The notes beneath the pieces were generated by a model. That model was not told the DNA's origin, ran no database searches, and was given only the letters and a program-made list of their open reading frames with translations. The position numbers and the translations under genes were made by a program. DNA of 64,000 nucleotides from an uncultured Lachnospiraceae bacterium (lineage in GTDB: Bacteria > Bacillota > Clostridia > Lachnospirales > Lachnospiraceae), in the NCBI GenBank assembly GCA_947305245.1, contig CAMZDG010000018.1:1-64000 (forward strand), read 5' to 3'. Positions 25,547-34,950 of this stretch are shown piece by piece; within the stretch, counting starts at the first letter, position 1; each line of letters begins with the position of its first letter.

Positions 25547-27301
25547 ATGAAAAAAAGAGGATTGTTATCCTGGGTACTTGAATTCGCGGGAAGGAAGAGG
25601 GGATATTTTGGGGGAAGCGTGATCCTTGCCTTGTTTGGCGTGGCGGCATCCTTCGTTCCCTATTTGATCATTGCAAAAATTGTGGAGCAGCTCCTTTTGG
25701 GAAACAGGGCGTGGAACTATTACTTAAAAGAGGTTCTTTGGATGGGAATCTTCTGGGTGATCCGAATGACCTTGCATTCTTTTTCGACCGCAATGTCGCA
25801 TGCAGCAACCTTTACTGTTCTCGGAGGGATCAGGAAGCAGCTCTGCGAAAAGCTATCAAGGATCCCGCTTGGCTCTGTGCTGGATGACAACAGCGGAAGC
25901 TATAAGAACATCATCGTTGAGCGCGTGGATTCCATGGAGACAACGCTGGCCCACATCGTTCCGGAGTTTACGGCGAATATTCTTTTGCCAATCATCATGT
26001 TCATATATATTCTCACGATCGACTGGCGGCTGGGCCTTGCCAATTTCGTCGGCGCAGGGATCGGGCTGATATTCATGGCGGTCATGATGTATAAAAGCCG
26101 GGGAGGATATGAGCTTTCCGTGCAAAAGACAAAGAAGCTGAATGACACTGCGGTGGAATATATCAATGGAATTGAGGTAATCAAGGCGTTTGGAAAGACG
26201 GGCAGTTCCTACGAGAAGTTTGTGGTTGCCGCGAGAGAGGGCGCGGACGTGTTCATCGACTGGATGCGGAGGTGTATCTGGCCGCAGTCTGGGACCATGT
26301 CATTTCTGCCCGCAACATTTCTTGGCGTGCTTCCCATCGGGCTTCTTCTGGTAAGGAGCGACATGCTTTCGCCGGAAGGCTTCATCACTGGGATCATTCT
26401 TTCAGCGGGTCTGATCACGCCACTTGTCGTTGCATTTTCCTACACAGATGATCTTTTGAAGATGGGCACGATCTTTGGAGAGGTGACGGAGATCCTTGAG
26501 AGGGAAGACATGGTAAGGCCTGTGCAGATCACGAAGAAGCCGATGGGTTCTGACGTCAGGCTGAGTGACGTGAGATTTACATACAAGGACAAGGAGGTCT
26601 TGCACGGCATTAACATGGAGATCAGGCAGGGCGAGGTCGCGGCTATCGTCGGGCCGTCGGGTTCCGGAAAGAGCACGATCGCAAGGCTGATCGATTCGCT
26701 GTGGGACGTGGATTCGGGTTCGATCACCTACGGCGGCGTGAATATAAAGGGCTTGCCGCTGAATTATTATATGGGACAGATTGCCTATGTGGCGCAGGAC
26801 AACTATCTCTTTGACATGTCGGTAAAAGAAAACATTCGGCTTGGCAGGGCAGGCGCGACGGATGAGGACGTGATAAATGCAGCGAAGGCCACGGGGTGTC
26901 ATGAGTTTATCCTCGGGCTTGAAAACGGATATGACACGATTGTTGGAGGAGCGGGAGGACATCTTTCCGGCGGCGAGCAGCAGAGGATCTGCATCGCGAG
27001 GGCAATGCTGAAGGACGCGCCCGTCGTGATCCTGGACGAAGCGACTGCATATTCGGATCCTGAAAACGAAGCGCTTGTCCAGTCGAGCGTTGCGAAGCTT
27101 GTAAAGGACAGAACGCTGATCGTGATCGCACACCGTCTTTCCACGATCGTGGATGCAGACAAGATTTTTGTGATCAGGGACGGCAACATGGAGGCGCAGG
27201 GCACGCACGAAGAATTGCTGGGATCCTGCGCGCTTTACGCGAAGATGTGGGAAGCACACAGCATGGCAAAGGACAGCGATAAGGAGGCCACATATGCTTA
27301 A
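25547..27301 (+). CDS. Exporter-fold ABC transporter, subunit 1 (TM plus ATPase)
   Basis: A half-transporter of 584 residues: six-helix membrane domain (about 15-310) and ATPase domain with Walker [15 protein letters not shown]-loop, signature LSGGEQQR and Walker B VVILDEATAYSDPENEA. The 'SDPENE' D-loop resembles YbtP/Q and IrtA/B, exporter-fold proteins that import ferric siderophores. Together with metal box G this points to iron-compound transport, although peptide export cannot be excluded. ATG 25547 fits GGAGG at 25537-25541 better than ATG 25532. It overlaps its partner by 8 bases. Confidence 0.85.
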   Translation: MKKRGLLSWVLEFAGRKRGYFGGSVILALFGVAASFVPYLIIAKIVEQLLLGNRAWNYYLKEVLWMGIFWVIRMTLHSFSTAMSHAATFTVLGGIRKQLCEKLSRIPLGSVLDDNSGSYKNIIVERVDSMETTLAHIVPEFTANILLPIIMFIYILTIDWRLGLANFVGAGIGLIFMAVMMYKSRGGYELSVQKTKKLNDTAVEYINGIEVIKAFGKTGSSYEKFVVAAREGADVFIDWMRRCIWPQSGTMSFLPATFLGVLPIGLLLVRSDMLSPEGFITGIILSAGLITPLVVAFSYTDDLLKMGTIFGEVTEILEREDMVRPVQITKKPMGSDVRLSDVRFTYKDKEVLHGINMEIRQGEVAAIVGPSGSGKSTIARLIDSLWDVDSGSITYGGVNIKGLPLNYYMGQIAYVAQDNYLFDMSVKENIRLGRAGATDEDVINAAKATGCHEFILGLENGYDTIVGGAGGHLSGGEQQRICIARAMLKDAPVVILDEATAYSDPENEALVQSSVAKLVKDRTLIVIAHRLSTIVDADKIFVIRDGNMEAQGTHEELLGSCALYAKMWEAHSMAKDSDKEATYA

Positions 27302-29030
27302 GATGGTGAGTAAATTCTTTGGTTTTTGTAATCAGAAGAACAGAGACAAGTTTTATAAGTCGGCAGCGCTTGGCGTACTGGAAGCAATGTTTACGGCGAT
27401 GAAGATCCCTGCAGCATTCTTTGCGATCAAGGCGGTGCTTGATCAAAGCATTGACACGGGCATACTGCTTCTCGTGATCGGGCTTATGCTGATCAGCACG
27501 CTTGGAAAGATGACGGTCAATCGCTTTTCGTCGATGCTTCAGACGGAAGCAGGGTATGATACCTGTGCCCTAAAGCGCATTGAGATTGGATAGCACCTGC
27601 GGTACCTGCCGATGGGATATTTTAACGACACGAGTCTCGGGCACATCACGTCCGTGACGACAAATACCATGGAACAGGTTGGTGACATCGCAACGCGCGC
27701 GATCATGATGGTCCTGCAGGGAAGCATAACGACGGTTGTCGTGGCACTTTTCATGTTTGCATTCGACTTCAGGATCGGGCTGATATCGCTGGCAGGCATC
27801 ACCGTTTTCCTGCTTGTCAATCAATGGACGAACCGAAGTGTTGCAAGAGTTGCGAATGAAAAGCTCTCTGCCGACAGGGATGTGGTGGGTGTAATCCTTG
27901 AGTATATTCAGGGGATCGCGGAGATCCGCAATTACAATGTGATCGGTCAGAATCAGTCTCGCGTACAAAAGGCGATCGACAGAAAGAAAAACGCGGATAT
28001 CGCTGCGGAGCTTACCGCCATTCCGGCCGTGGGCGTTCAGAATCTGATCGTCAAGCTGATCGGCGTCGCGATCGCCGGCGCATCCCTTTGGTTTTATCTG
28101 AATGGGACCATGGAGCTTGTATATACCATTACAATGCTTCTGTGCTCCTTTATGATCTTTGAATCGCTCGATCTCGCAGGAATCTACACGGCGCTCTTAA
28201 AGATCATCGGGAAAGGCGTGGATCTTGCAAATGAGATCCTTGGCATTGAGCAGATGGATATCGACGGTGAGACGATCGTACCTGCGAACAGGGACATTCA
28301 TATGGAGCACGTGAGCTTTGCGTATGAGAATAGAAAGATCATTGATGACGTGACGCTGGATATCAAGGAGAACACCACCACGGCAATCGTTGGGCCGTCC
28401 GGCGGAGGAAAGACGACTATTACGTCTCTGATCGCACGCTTTTGGGACGTGCAGGAGGGGAAGGTTACGCTTGGCGGAAGGAATGTAAAGGATTACAGCT
28501 TTGATTCCCTGATGGAGAACTTTAGCTTTGTTTTTCAACGGGTATATCTCTTCGAAGACACCATCGCGAACAATATTCGTTTTGGACGGCCGGAGGCCTC
28601 CATGGAGGAGGTGACGGAGGCGGCAAAGAGGGCAGCCTGTCATGATTTTATCATGGCGCTTCCGAATGGATATGAAACCGTGATCGGAGAAGGAGGCGCG
28701 ACGCTTTCCGGCGGAGAAAAGCAGAGGATCGCGATCGCGCGCGCGATCATGAAGGATGCGCCGATCATCATTCTGGACGAGGCGACGGCCAACGTGGATC
28801 CGGAGAATGAAAAGGAGCTTACGGAGGCAATTGAGAATTTGACAAAGCAGAAGACCATTATTATGATCGCGCACAGATTGAAGACTGTGAGAAATGCGGA
28901 ACAGATCATAGTTGTCGATAAGGGGAGGATCGTCCAAACGGGGAAACATGAGGAACTCATAGCCCAAGATGGCATCTATAGGAATTTCATCACGGGAAGG
29001 AAACAAGCCGTGAGTTGGAAGCTTTCGTGA
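27294..29030 (+). pseudogene. Exporter-fold ABC transporter, subunit 2, interrupted by an in-frame TAG
   Basis: The second half-transporter begins at ATG 27294 after AAGGAGG. Codon 100 (27591-27593) is TAG; the same frame continues without shift as HLRYLPMGYFND... to 29030. Family members read about 'RIEIGE/DxLRYLPMGYFND' here, so TAG most simply replaces a GAG or similar codon by one base change. Downstream, the ATPase domain is intact (GPSGGGKTTITSL, LSGGEKQR, IIILDEATANVDPENE). The product would be cut after the first two helices unless the stop is read through or translation restarts; no ribosome site precedes ATG 27612. A sequencing error is possible. Confidence 0.85.
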
Positions 29031-29065
29031 AATTGCACTTGACGTTTCAATCACCGGAATGATAG

Positions 29066-29185
29066 TATAATGATAACCCATGGGGGAGTAGCAAGCTCGG
29101 CGGAATGGTTTCGAGCAGCAAGTCAACATCCTGGTACTTGTTACCTGGCTTGTTTTAAATTGCGAGACTCATGTATGCTTTGTCA
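29066..29185 (+). ncRNA. yybP-ykoY (Mn2+) type riboswitch
   Basis: After TATAAT (29066-29071) the leader carries the two hallmark segments of the yybP-ykoY class: GGGGGAGTAGC (about 29082-29092) and, some 70 bases on, TTGCGAGACTC (about 29160-29170). Between them are a 5-bp hairpin GCTCG/CGAGC (about 29094-29115) and a second arm with CAAGT/ACTTG. The class senses Mn2+ and turns on transport genes. The call is based on these conserved segments and the following terminator; I could not score the model. Confidence 0.72.
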
Positions 29186-29226
29186 TACATGGATCATACC
29201 CTCCTATGCGATATGGAGAATACTGG

Positions 29227-29269
29227 TGAACCGGATATGACGAAAGCATATCCGGTTCATTTTATTTAC
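29227..29269 (+). terminator. Riboswitch expression-platform terminator
   Basis: TGAACCGGATATG and CATATCCGGTTCA form a perfect 13-bp stem (about 29228-29260) followed by TTTTATTT. Upstream, CATGTATG/CATACATG (29172-29192) forms a second hairpin that competes with the 3' end of the riboswitch. Confidence 0.88.
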
Positions 29270-29290
29270 TCAGAAAGGAGCAGGAATCAC

Positions 29291-29992
29291 ATGAGTTTTG
29301 TGGAGATCAAGAACGTGAAAAAGCACTATGGAGAGGGAGAGGCAATGACGGCCGTGCTGACGGGCGTGGACCTGAGCATTGAAAAGGGAGAGCTTTGCGT
29401 GCTGCTCGGGCCGTCTGGGAGCGGCAAGTCAACGCTATTAAACATCATCGGAGGCATCGATGATGCGGATGAGGGCTATGTCATGATCAATGGGGAAAAG
29501 ACGGCTGACATGAACGAGAAAAGGCTGACGCAGTACCGCAGAAATCATCTCGGCTATGTATTTCAGATGTATAATCTGATCCCGAACCTTACGGTGCGGG
29601 AGAACGTGGAGGTAGGCGCATATCTTAGCAAGAAGCCCTTGGAGGTTGATGAATTATTAAAGACTCTGGGTCTCTATGAACACAGAAACAAGTTGCCAAA
29701 TCAGCTCTCCGGCGGCCAGCAGCAGCGAACTGCCATTGGACGCGCGGTCATTAAAAATCCGGACATTTTGCTCTGCGACGAGCCGACGGGTGCCCTGGAT
29801 TATAACACTTCAAAAGAAATCTTAGCTCTGCTCGAGCGGATTAATCGCGAGTATGGAAATACCATCATCATGGTGACTCATAACGATGCGCTGAAAAACA
29901 TGGCGGATCGCGTGGTAAAGCTGCGCGACGGTCGCATCAGCCGCAATTATCTCAATGAGAAGCGGATGCCCGTTTCCGAGATTGAGTGGTAA
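29291..29992 (+). CDS. ABC transporter ATPase, MacB/LolD type
   Basis: A 233-residue ATPase with Walker [10 protein letters not shown], signature LSGGQQQR and Walker [12 protein letters not shown], the pattern of ATPases that serve FtsX-like permeases. ATG 29291 follows AAAGGAGC; the longer frame from 29171 would read through the riboswitch and terminator and is rejected. The permease gene follows 10 bases later. Confidence 0.93.
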   Translation: MSFVEIKNVKKHYGEGEAMTAVLTGVDLSIEKGELCVLLGPSGSGKSTLLNIIGGIDDADEGYVMINGEKTADMNEKRLTQYRRNHLGYVFQMYNLIPNLTVRENVEVGAYLSKKPLEVDELLKTLGLYEHRNKLPNQLSGGQQQRTAIGRAVIKNPDILLCDEPTGALDYNTSKEILALLERINREYGNTIIMVTHNDALKNMADRVVKLRDGRISRNYLNEKRMPVSEIEW

Positions 29993-30002
29993 GGAGGCGC
30001 CC

Positions 30003-32318
30003 ATGAGAAACCCAATGAATCGCAGATACCTTAGGGAACTAAAGGCAGACTTTGGAAAATATCTTGTGATCTTCTTGTTTATTGTCATGGTTGTTTCGGT
30101 GGTTTCGAGCTTCCTCGTCGCCAATGCCGGCGTTGCGAAGGCATATTATGGCGCAATGGAGAAAAACCACATAGAGAATGGCCATCTCGCATTTAATGTT
30201 CGTCCGGATGACGAGCTTTTGGAGAGGATCTCTTCCAAGGCGAAGATCACCTTGTATCCGGCGGATTATTTTGAAGAAGAAAACGATGGCGTGACCATGC
30301 GCGTCTATCGCTTGGGGAGTAACGTCAATCTCCCTGAACTCATGGAAGGACGGCTTCCGGAAGCGTCGGATGAGATCGCCATCGACAATCTGCATTCCTT
30401 AAATGCAGGGATAAAGATCGGAGACCGCATTCAGGTCGACGGACATTTGGTGACGGTCACGGGCTTTGTGGCGCTCCCAAATTACACGGCGCTGTTTCAG
30501 GATAATGCCGACCTGATGTTTGACATTCAGGGCTTTGGAGTCGGCGTGATGTCGGCGGAAGGGTTTGACGCGTTCTCCTCTGAGCACGTAACGATCGGGT
30601 ATGCGTGGACCTATGATGAAAAGCCCGAGACGGATAAGGAAAAGAACGATGCGGCGGAGAAGGTGCTTGAGGCCCTTCGCGAGGAGCTGACGAAGGTCAA
30701 TACAAAGATCATCATGCGTGCCATGATGGGAGAGAAAGACCTGACCATGCTTGAGGCCACGGACTTCGTGCCTGATCATGAGAATAAGGCGATCACCTTC
30801 GCTGGGGAGGACATGAGCGGCGACAGCGCCTCCATCTCAGTTTTCTTATATATTGTCGTGGGCGTTCTCGCTTTCATTGTCGCCGTGACGACGCTGAATA
30901 CGCTTGCGAAGGAGGCCACCGTCATCGGGACCCTCCGTGCATCAGGCTATACGCGTGGCGAAATGATCCGGCATTATCTGGTGCTTCCCTTTGCGGCTTT
31001 CTTTGTCGGCATGGCAGTCGGGAACCTTTTAGGCTATACGGTCATGCGAGACTTCATGCTGGGCATTTATCGCGCCATGTATTCCTTCGGCAGGGCCGAG
31101 ACGCTGTGGAACCGGGAAGCGTTTCTGAAAACGACGCTGCTGCCGAGCCTTCTCATGATCGTGATCAATTATGTGATCCTTGCCTGGAAGCTACGCATCA
31201 AACCGTTGCGGTATCTGCGCAGGGAGATTTCGGGCCGGGAAAGAAAGCGCGCCATGAGGCTTTCCCGCAAGATCCCCTTCACTTGGAGATTCCGCATTCG
31301 CATTATCATTCAGAACATGTCCAATTACGTAATGCTGGCCATTGGCGTGATATTAGCAGGCGCGATCATCATTTTTGGTCTGATGTTCCGACCGCTTCTC
31401 GACGAGGTTTCCAGGCGGATCGCGGACACGCCGATCTGCCGTTATCAGTATATACTCAAGTCGCCGGAGGATGTTTCGGACGAGGCGGCTGAGAAGTTTG
31501 CACTTGCGTCCCTAGAGACGATGTGCAGGGACTTCAAGACAGATGAGATCACGGTCTATGGAATCTCCCAAAACAGTCTGTACGTCAAGAAGGAGATTCC
31601 TGAGAACAAGGTACTTTTGTCGAATGGTTTCATGGAAAAATATGGCGTGAAGGTCGGAGACCGCGTCAGCCTTTATGACAAATACGCGGATAAGACTTAT
31701 GAATTTACCGTGGCGGGCGAATACCTTTATGAGGCATCTCTTGCGGTATTCATGAATTTGGATGAGTTCAATGATATGTTCGAGAAAACGCCTGATTATT
31801 ACAGCGGATTTTTTTCGGACCGTGAGCTGGAGGGCCTGACTGAGTCCAACGTTTACGCGAAGATTGACAGCGAAAGCCTTGGAGGCCTTGCAACGCAGCT
31901 TTGGGAGTCCTTCGCCGGCATTATGGGGCCCGTGCGGTGGTTCGGCGTGATCATGTTTGTCCTCATGGTATATCTTCTCGCAAAGCAGATCATCGAGCGG
32001 AATCAGACGAGCATTTCCATGACGAAGATCCTTGGCTTTACCAATGGAGAGATCGGCGGTCTTTATATTGCATCGACCACCATCGTCGTTGTCGCGAGCC
32101 TGCTCCTTGCAATCCCTTTGGTTGACCGGCTCCTTCGCCTGATCTTTGAAAACTATCTGTATCAGCGCGTGAGCGGCTTCCTGCCCTACTGCGTAAGCAA
32201 CGACTGCTACGTGAAAATGATCCTTCTGGGGATCGGAAGCTATGTTGCCGTCGTGATCATGCAGCTTCTCAAGATCCGCGGCATCAAAAAGAGTGATGCA
32301 TTAAAAACGCTGGAATAA
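30003..32318 (+). CDS. FtsX-like ABC transporter permease
   Basis: A 771-residue permease with one N-terminal TM helix (about 20-42), a long extracytoplasmic region, a first FtsX domain of three helices (about 285-410), a second anchor helix and outer region (about 445-640) and a terminal FtsX domain. 'ATVIGTLRASGYTRGEMIRHYL' and 'MTKILGFTNGEIGGLYIAS' are the two coupling segments. Such pairs export lipids, peptides or drugs, or drive shape change in lipoproteins. Control by an Mn2+-type riboswitch is unusual. Confidence 0.9.
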   Translation: MRNPMNRRYLRELKADFGKYLVIFLFIVMVVSVVSSFLVANAGVAKAYYGAMEKNHIENGHLAFNVRPDDELLERISSKAKITLYPADYFEEENDGVTMRVYRLGSNVNLPELMEGRLPEASDEIAIDNLHSLNAGIKIGDRIQVDGHLVTVTGFVALPNYTALFQDNADLMFDIQGFGVGVMSAEGFDAFSSEHVTIGYAWTYDEKPETDKEKNDAAEKVLEALREELTKVNTKIIMRAMMGEKDLTMLEATDFVPDHENKAITFAGEDMSGDSASISVFLYIVVGVLAFIVAVTTLNTLAKEATVIGTLRASGYTRGEMIRHYLVLPFAAFFVGMAVGNLLGYTVMRDFMLGIYRAMYSFGRAETLWNREAFLKTTLLPSLLMIVINYVILAWKLRIKPLRYLRREISGRERKRAMRLSRKIPFTWRFRIRIIIQNMSNYVMLAIGVILAGAIIIFGLMFRPLLDEVSRRIADTPICRYQYILKSPEDVSDEAAEKFALASLETMCRDFKTDEITVYGISQNSLYVKKEIPENKVLLSNGFMEKYGVKVGDRVSLYDKYADKTYEFTVAGEYLYEASLAVFMNLDEFNDMFEKTPDYYSGFFSDRELEGLTESNVYAKIDSESLGGLATQLWESFAGIMGPVRWFGVIMFVLMVYLLAKQIIERNQTSISMTKILGFTNGEIGGLYIASTTIVVVASLLLAIPLVDRLLRLIFENYLYQRVSGFLPYCVSNDCYVKMILLGIGSYVAVVIMQLLKIRGIKKSDALKTLE

Positions 32319-32341
32319 TTGAAATGGGAATACGCAAGGCG

Positions 32342-32370
32342 GCCTGTTCGTCCTTATTTGACGAACAGGC
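32342..32370. terminator. Hairpin between convergent genes
   Basis: GCCTGTTCGTC (32342-32352) and GACGAACAGGC (32360-32370) pair over 11 bp between the permease gene and the 3' codons of the opposite gene. Neither side has a T-run. Confidence 0.4.
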
Positions 32371-32986
32371 GGCTCACCACGGTCATGGCCAAATAGCAGA
32401 AAGGCAGCAGGGAAAGGATCTCATACTCCTTTGAGATGACGTGACTTTCATAGAAGTCCACGAGGATCAGGACCGCGAAGTAGACGAACAGGCAGTGGCA
32501 GATCATCGCCAAAGGTGCCATCGCCATTGCGACGAGGAAGAGGACCGCCATGGCGGCGATCAGGGGAAGGTAGCGCTTCCAGCCAAGCTGGAGGCCTTGT
32601 CCCGCCTTGGAGGCCTTGGCGTATGCGATCAGGGCCAGGATGGCGAAGACGGGAAGATAGACGCGAAGCAGGTCTGAAAACAGGATCCAGATCTGCAGAT
32701 AGAGCCGATAGTCCGTAAAACCGAAAGGGTTGCTGCCAAAATCCACGGAAAGGGAAACGGCCGGTAAGACGGCAAGGAGCAGGCTAAAGCTACGAAAGAA
32801 CGCCGGGACGGAAAACTTTCGCGGAAGGATCAGAGTGCATGCGGCAAAGACGGCGACGCACGCCAGCTTCGAGATGCTTCTTTGCGCATATAGGAAAAGC
32901 ATTGCCAAAACTACAGTCAAAAAGATGCTGACGGCAATGGTCATAACAGAAAAAAGTTTCGATTTTTCTTTCATAAACTGTTCCAT
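32354..32986 (-). CDS. Hypothetical polytopic membrane protein
   Basis: About 210 residues with six or more hydrophobic segments and no recognised motif. It is the last gene of a minus-strand group with the DUF6056-like and VanZ proteins. A TTG start at 33007 is possible, but ATG 32986 (MEQFMKEKSKLFS) after GGGGAT is preferred. Function unknown; neighbours suggest an envelope role. Confidence 0.65.
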   Translation of the reverse strand: MEQFMKEKSKLFSVMTIAVSIFLTVVLAMLFLYAQRSISKLACVAVFAACTLILPRKFSVPAFFRSFSLLLAVLPAVSLSVDFGSNPFGFTDYRLYLQIWILFSDLLRVYLPVFAILALIAYAKASKAGQGLQLGWKRYLPLIAAMAVLFLVAMAMAPLAMICHCLFVYFAVLILVDFYESHVISKEYEILSLLPFCYLAMTVVSRLFVK

Positions 32987-33019
32987 TGATCTATCCCCAC
33001 AAATCAATTAGCAATCAAA

Positions 33020-34132
33020 TTAAAACGGCGTGAATACCAGGTCTGTCATGACCACGGTGATCGCATGCAAGTAAACGGATCCGATCAGGATCAGGCAGAA
33101 AACGCGGCCTGGTCCGCCTTTTTTCAGCCTTCGTTCCAGGAAGGCCAGGATATAGGCGATCAGTGCGCACATGATCCCGAAGGAAGCGCGCTGCGGATAG
33201 GTCGGAGAAAGGATCATCCCGCCCTGTGCGACGCAGGCGAAGGCGAAAAGTGCGACGTTACGGATCTGCAGCTCTTCCCGGAACAAGGTCAGTTCCGCGA
33301 TCAGAAGGATCAGGGATAACAGAAAGACCGGGAAGAGATAATTGCTGCTGGTGAAGATGAATTGCATGAGCCTGCTCTTTATCATGGCGAGGAAGGGCAG
33401 GTCTTCATTGAACTGATTCCTGACAAAGTTGCCGGGCGCCAGGATCAGCGCGGCGCTGCCAACGAGCGTCAAAACGGCCCCTTCCACCAGGAAGAGGTCG
33501 ATTTTTCTTTTTTTCAGCCAAAGGAAAAGGATCACAAAGACGGTGAGCAGAAAGCAGCTGGGCCCCATGTTTTCGTTGCTCCAGCCGGCGGCCAGGGCGA
33601 GGGGGAGGATCCAAAGTGAGATCCCTTTTAGCTTTTTTGCGTCATCGTCAAGACTCCTTAAGATGACGAAGGCGTAAAAGAGGACCCAGGAGGAAGAATA
33701 GAGATAATTCGCGCTTCCGGCTTCCCAATACATGGAAAAGTGGATGCTTGCGTTAAAGGATACGAGCATGGCCTCGGCGCCAAGGAAAAGAAGAGGGTTC
33801 TTCGTCTTTCCAAGGACGCAGATGACGATGCCAAGCAGAATGGTTGCCATAACGTTCAGGACGTCCGCCCAGAATTCTCCGGTCGCCAGGACCGCCTGCA
33901 ACACGGCGTGATTGAACACGCGTCCGCCCCAGTTGAAGTAATGCCAGATCTGGCTCTGTAGGATGTCTAAAGGGGAAGATACCTTTTTTCCGGTAACGAG
34001 GTTGGTCGAATACCAGAAATCGTCCTTCATAAAGGGCGTCGCGCGATGGAGCATGAACTGCAGTCCAAGCAGTAAAAGCAATCCGACGCCCGTTACGATA
34101 TAAATCCCAATTTTTTTCTCATTCTTATTCAT
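33020..34132 (-). CDS. DUF6056-like membrane protein, glycosyltransferase-type fold possible
   Basis: A 370-residue protein with about ten hydrophobic segments. 'MKDDFWYSTNLV' in the first outer loop (acidic pair after TM1), 'GGRVFNHAVL' and 'YWEAGSANYLYSSSW' resemble DUF6056 and the GtrII-like membrane glycosyltransferases. The family name is from memory and moderately sure. It lies 17 bases after the VanZ gene and in its operon. Confidence 0.65.
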   Translation of the reverse strand: MNKNEKKIGIYIVTGVGLLLLLGLQFMLHRATPFMKDDFWYSTNLVTGKKVSSPLDILQSQIWHYFNWGGRVFNHAVLQAVLATGEFWADVLNVMATILLGIVICVLGKTKNPLLFLGAEAMLVSFNASIHFSMYWEAGSANYLYSSSWVLFYAFVILRSLDDDAKKLKGISLWILPLALAAGWSNENMGPSCFLLTVFVILFLWLKKRKIDLFLVEGAVLTLVGSAALILAPGNFVRNQFNEDLPFLAMIKSRLMQFIFTSSNYLFPVFLLSLILLIAELTLFREELQIRNVALFAFACVAQGGMILSPTYPQRASFGIMCALIAYILAFLERRLKKGGPGRVFCLILIGSVYLHAITVVMTDLVFTPF

Positions 34133-34149
34133 TATCAGGCTCGCTCATT

Positions 34150-34767
34150 TCAAGGAATCATGGTTTTTGTAAGACTTCCATGCTGATTATAACATTTGCG
34201 AGAGAACCTGTCAAAGCTCTCCAGGGAGGGAAGGAGATCTTCCACCATGCGCATGCTGTGGAAACCGATCATTGCGCCGAGGGTGTTGGTGATCAGGTCG
34301 TCAACCTCAAACAGGCGGTAGGAGCCCTTGAAGAGGAAGAACAGGCCCGTATACTGTCCGAACTCGATCAGCACGCTGAAGGCCAGACTGAAAAGGAAGA
34401 CCTTTCTTGCGCTTAGGCGGAAGCGATAGCGAAGATAGATCCCGAAGGGCACGAACATGAACACGTTCAGCAGGACGGGGAGCGCGCCCATGACGGGTCT
34501 TTCCAGAATGTCCATCACAAAGTGCAGGGGAACCAGGATTGCGTGATAGGTGAGGCCCTGCGCCTGTGCGGCAGTGGGGAGCGGAAAGAATACCAGACCG
34601 ATCACGCAGCAAAGGTAGAGAAGAAAGGTTCCCTGGAGGAGAAGTTTTATCAGATTATATTTTTTGGTAAGCAGCATCGGAAGGATCGCTGCGGGAAGGA
34701 AGATGGGGAATACATATAGGGCAAAGATCTTACAGCCTTCGAGAATTCCTATGATCCAGTTCATCAT
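34150..34767 (-). CDS. VanZ-family membrane protein
   Basis: A 205-residue protein with the VanZ pattern: NVFMFVPFGIYLRYRF, 'FSVLIEFGQYTGLFF' and 'FEVDDLITNTLGAMIGF'. VanZ proteins give low-level teicoplanin resistance or act in the envelope. TAGGAGGT precedes the start. An 8-bp inverted repeat, TTTCGTAT (34784-34791) / ATACGAAA (34806-34813), lies in the promoter zone and could be an operator. Confidence 0.88.
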   Translation of the reverse strand: MMNWIIGILEGCKIFALYVFPIFLPAAILPMLLTKKYNLIKLLLQGTFLLYLCCVIGLVFFPLPTAAQAQGLTYHAILVPLHFVMDILERPVMGALPVLLNVFMFVPFGIYLRYRFRLSARKVFLFSLAFSVLIEFGQYTGLFFLFKGSYRLFEVDDLITNTLGAMIGFHSMRMVEDLLPSLESFDRFSRKCYNQHGSLTKTMIP

Positions 34768-34950
34768 GGTCGTTACCTCCTAATTTCGTATTTTCTGATC
34801 TTAGTATACGAAAGCCCGACATTTCTCTCCATCGCTTCTCCTAACGTTTCCCGCGGAAATTCTAACAAGAACGTAAGATTCTTTTCTTTTTTTCAGGTTC
34901 GTGATATGATGGAAGCATGGAAGACATATCATAAGATGAAATGAAAAGGA

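Noticed and set aside
26402..27259. A 285-codon frame antisense to the ABC subunit 1 gene
   Set aside because: It is a shadow of a well-conserved ATPase domain; no start signals.
29171..29290. N-terminal extension of the ABC ATPase from 29171
   Set aside because: It would translate the riboswitch and terminator; a proper ribosome site lies before ATG 29291.
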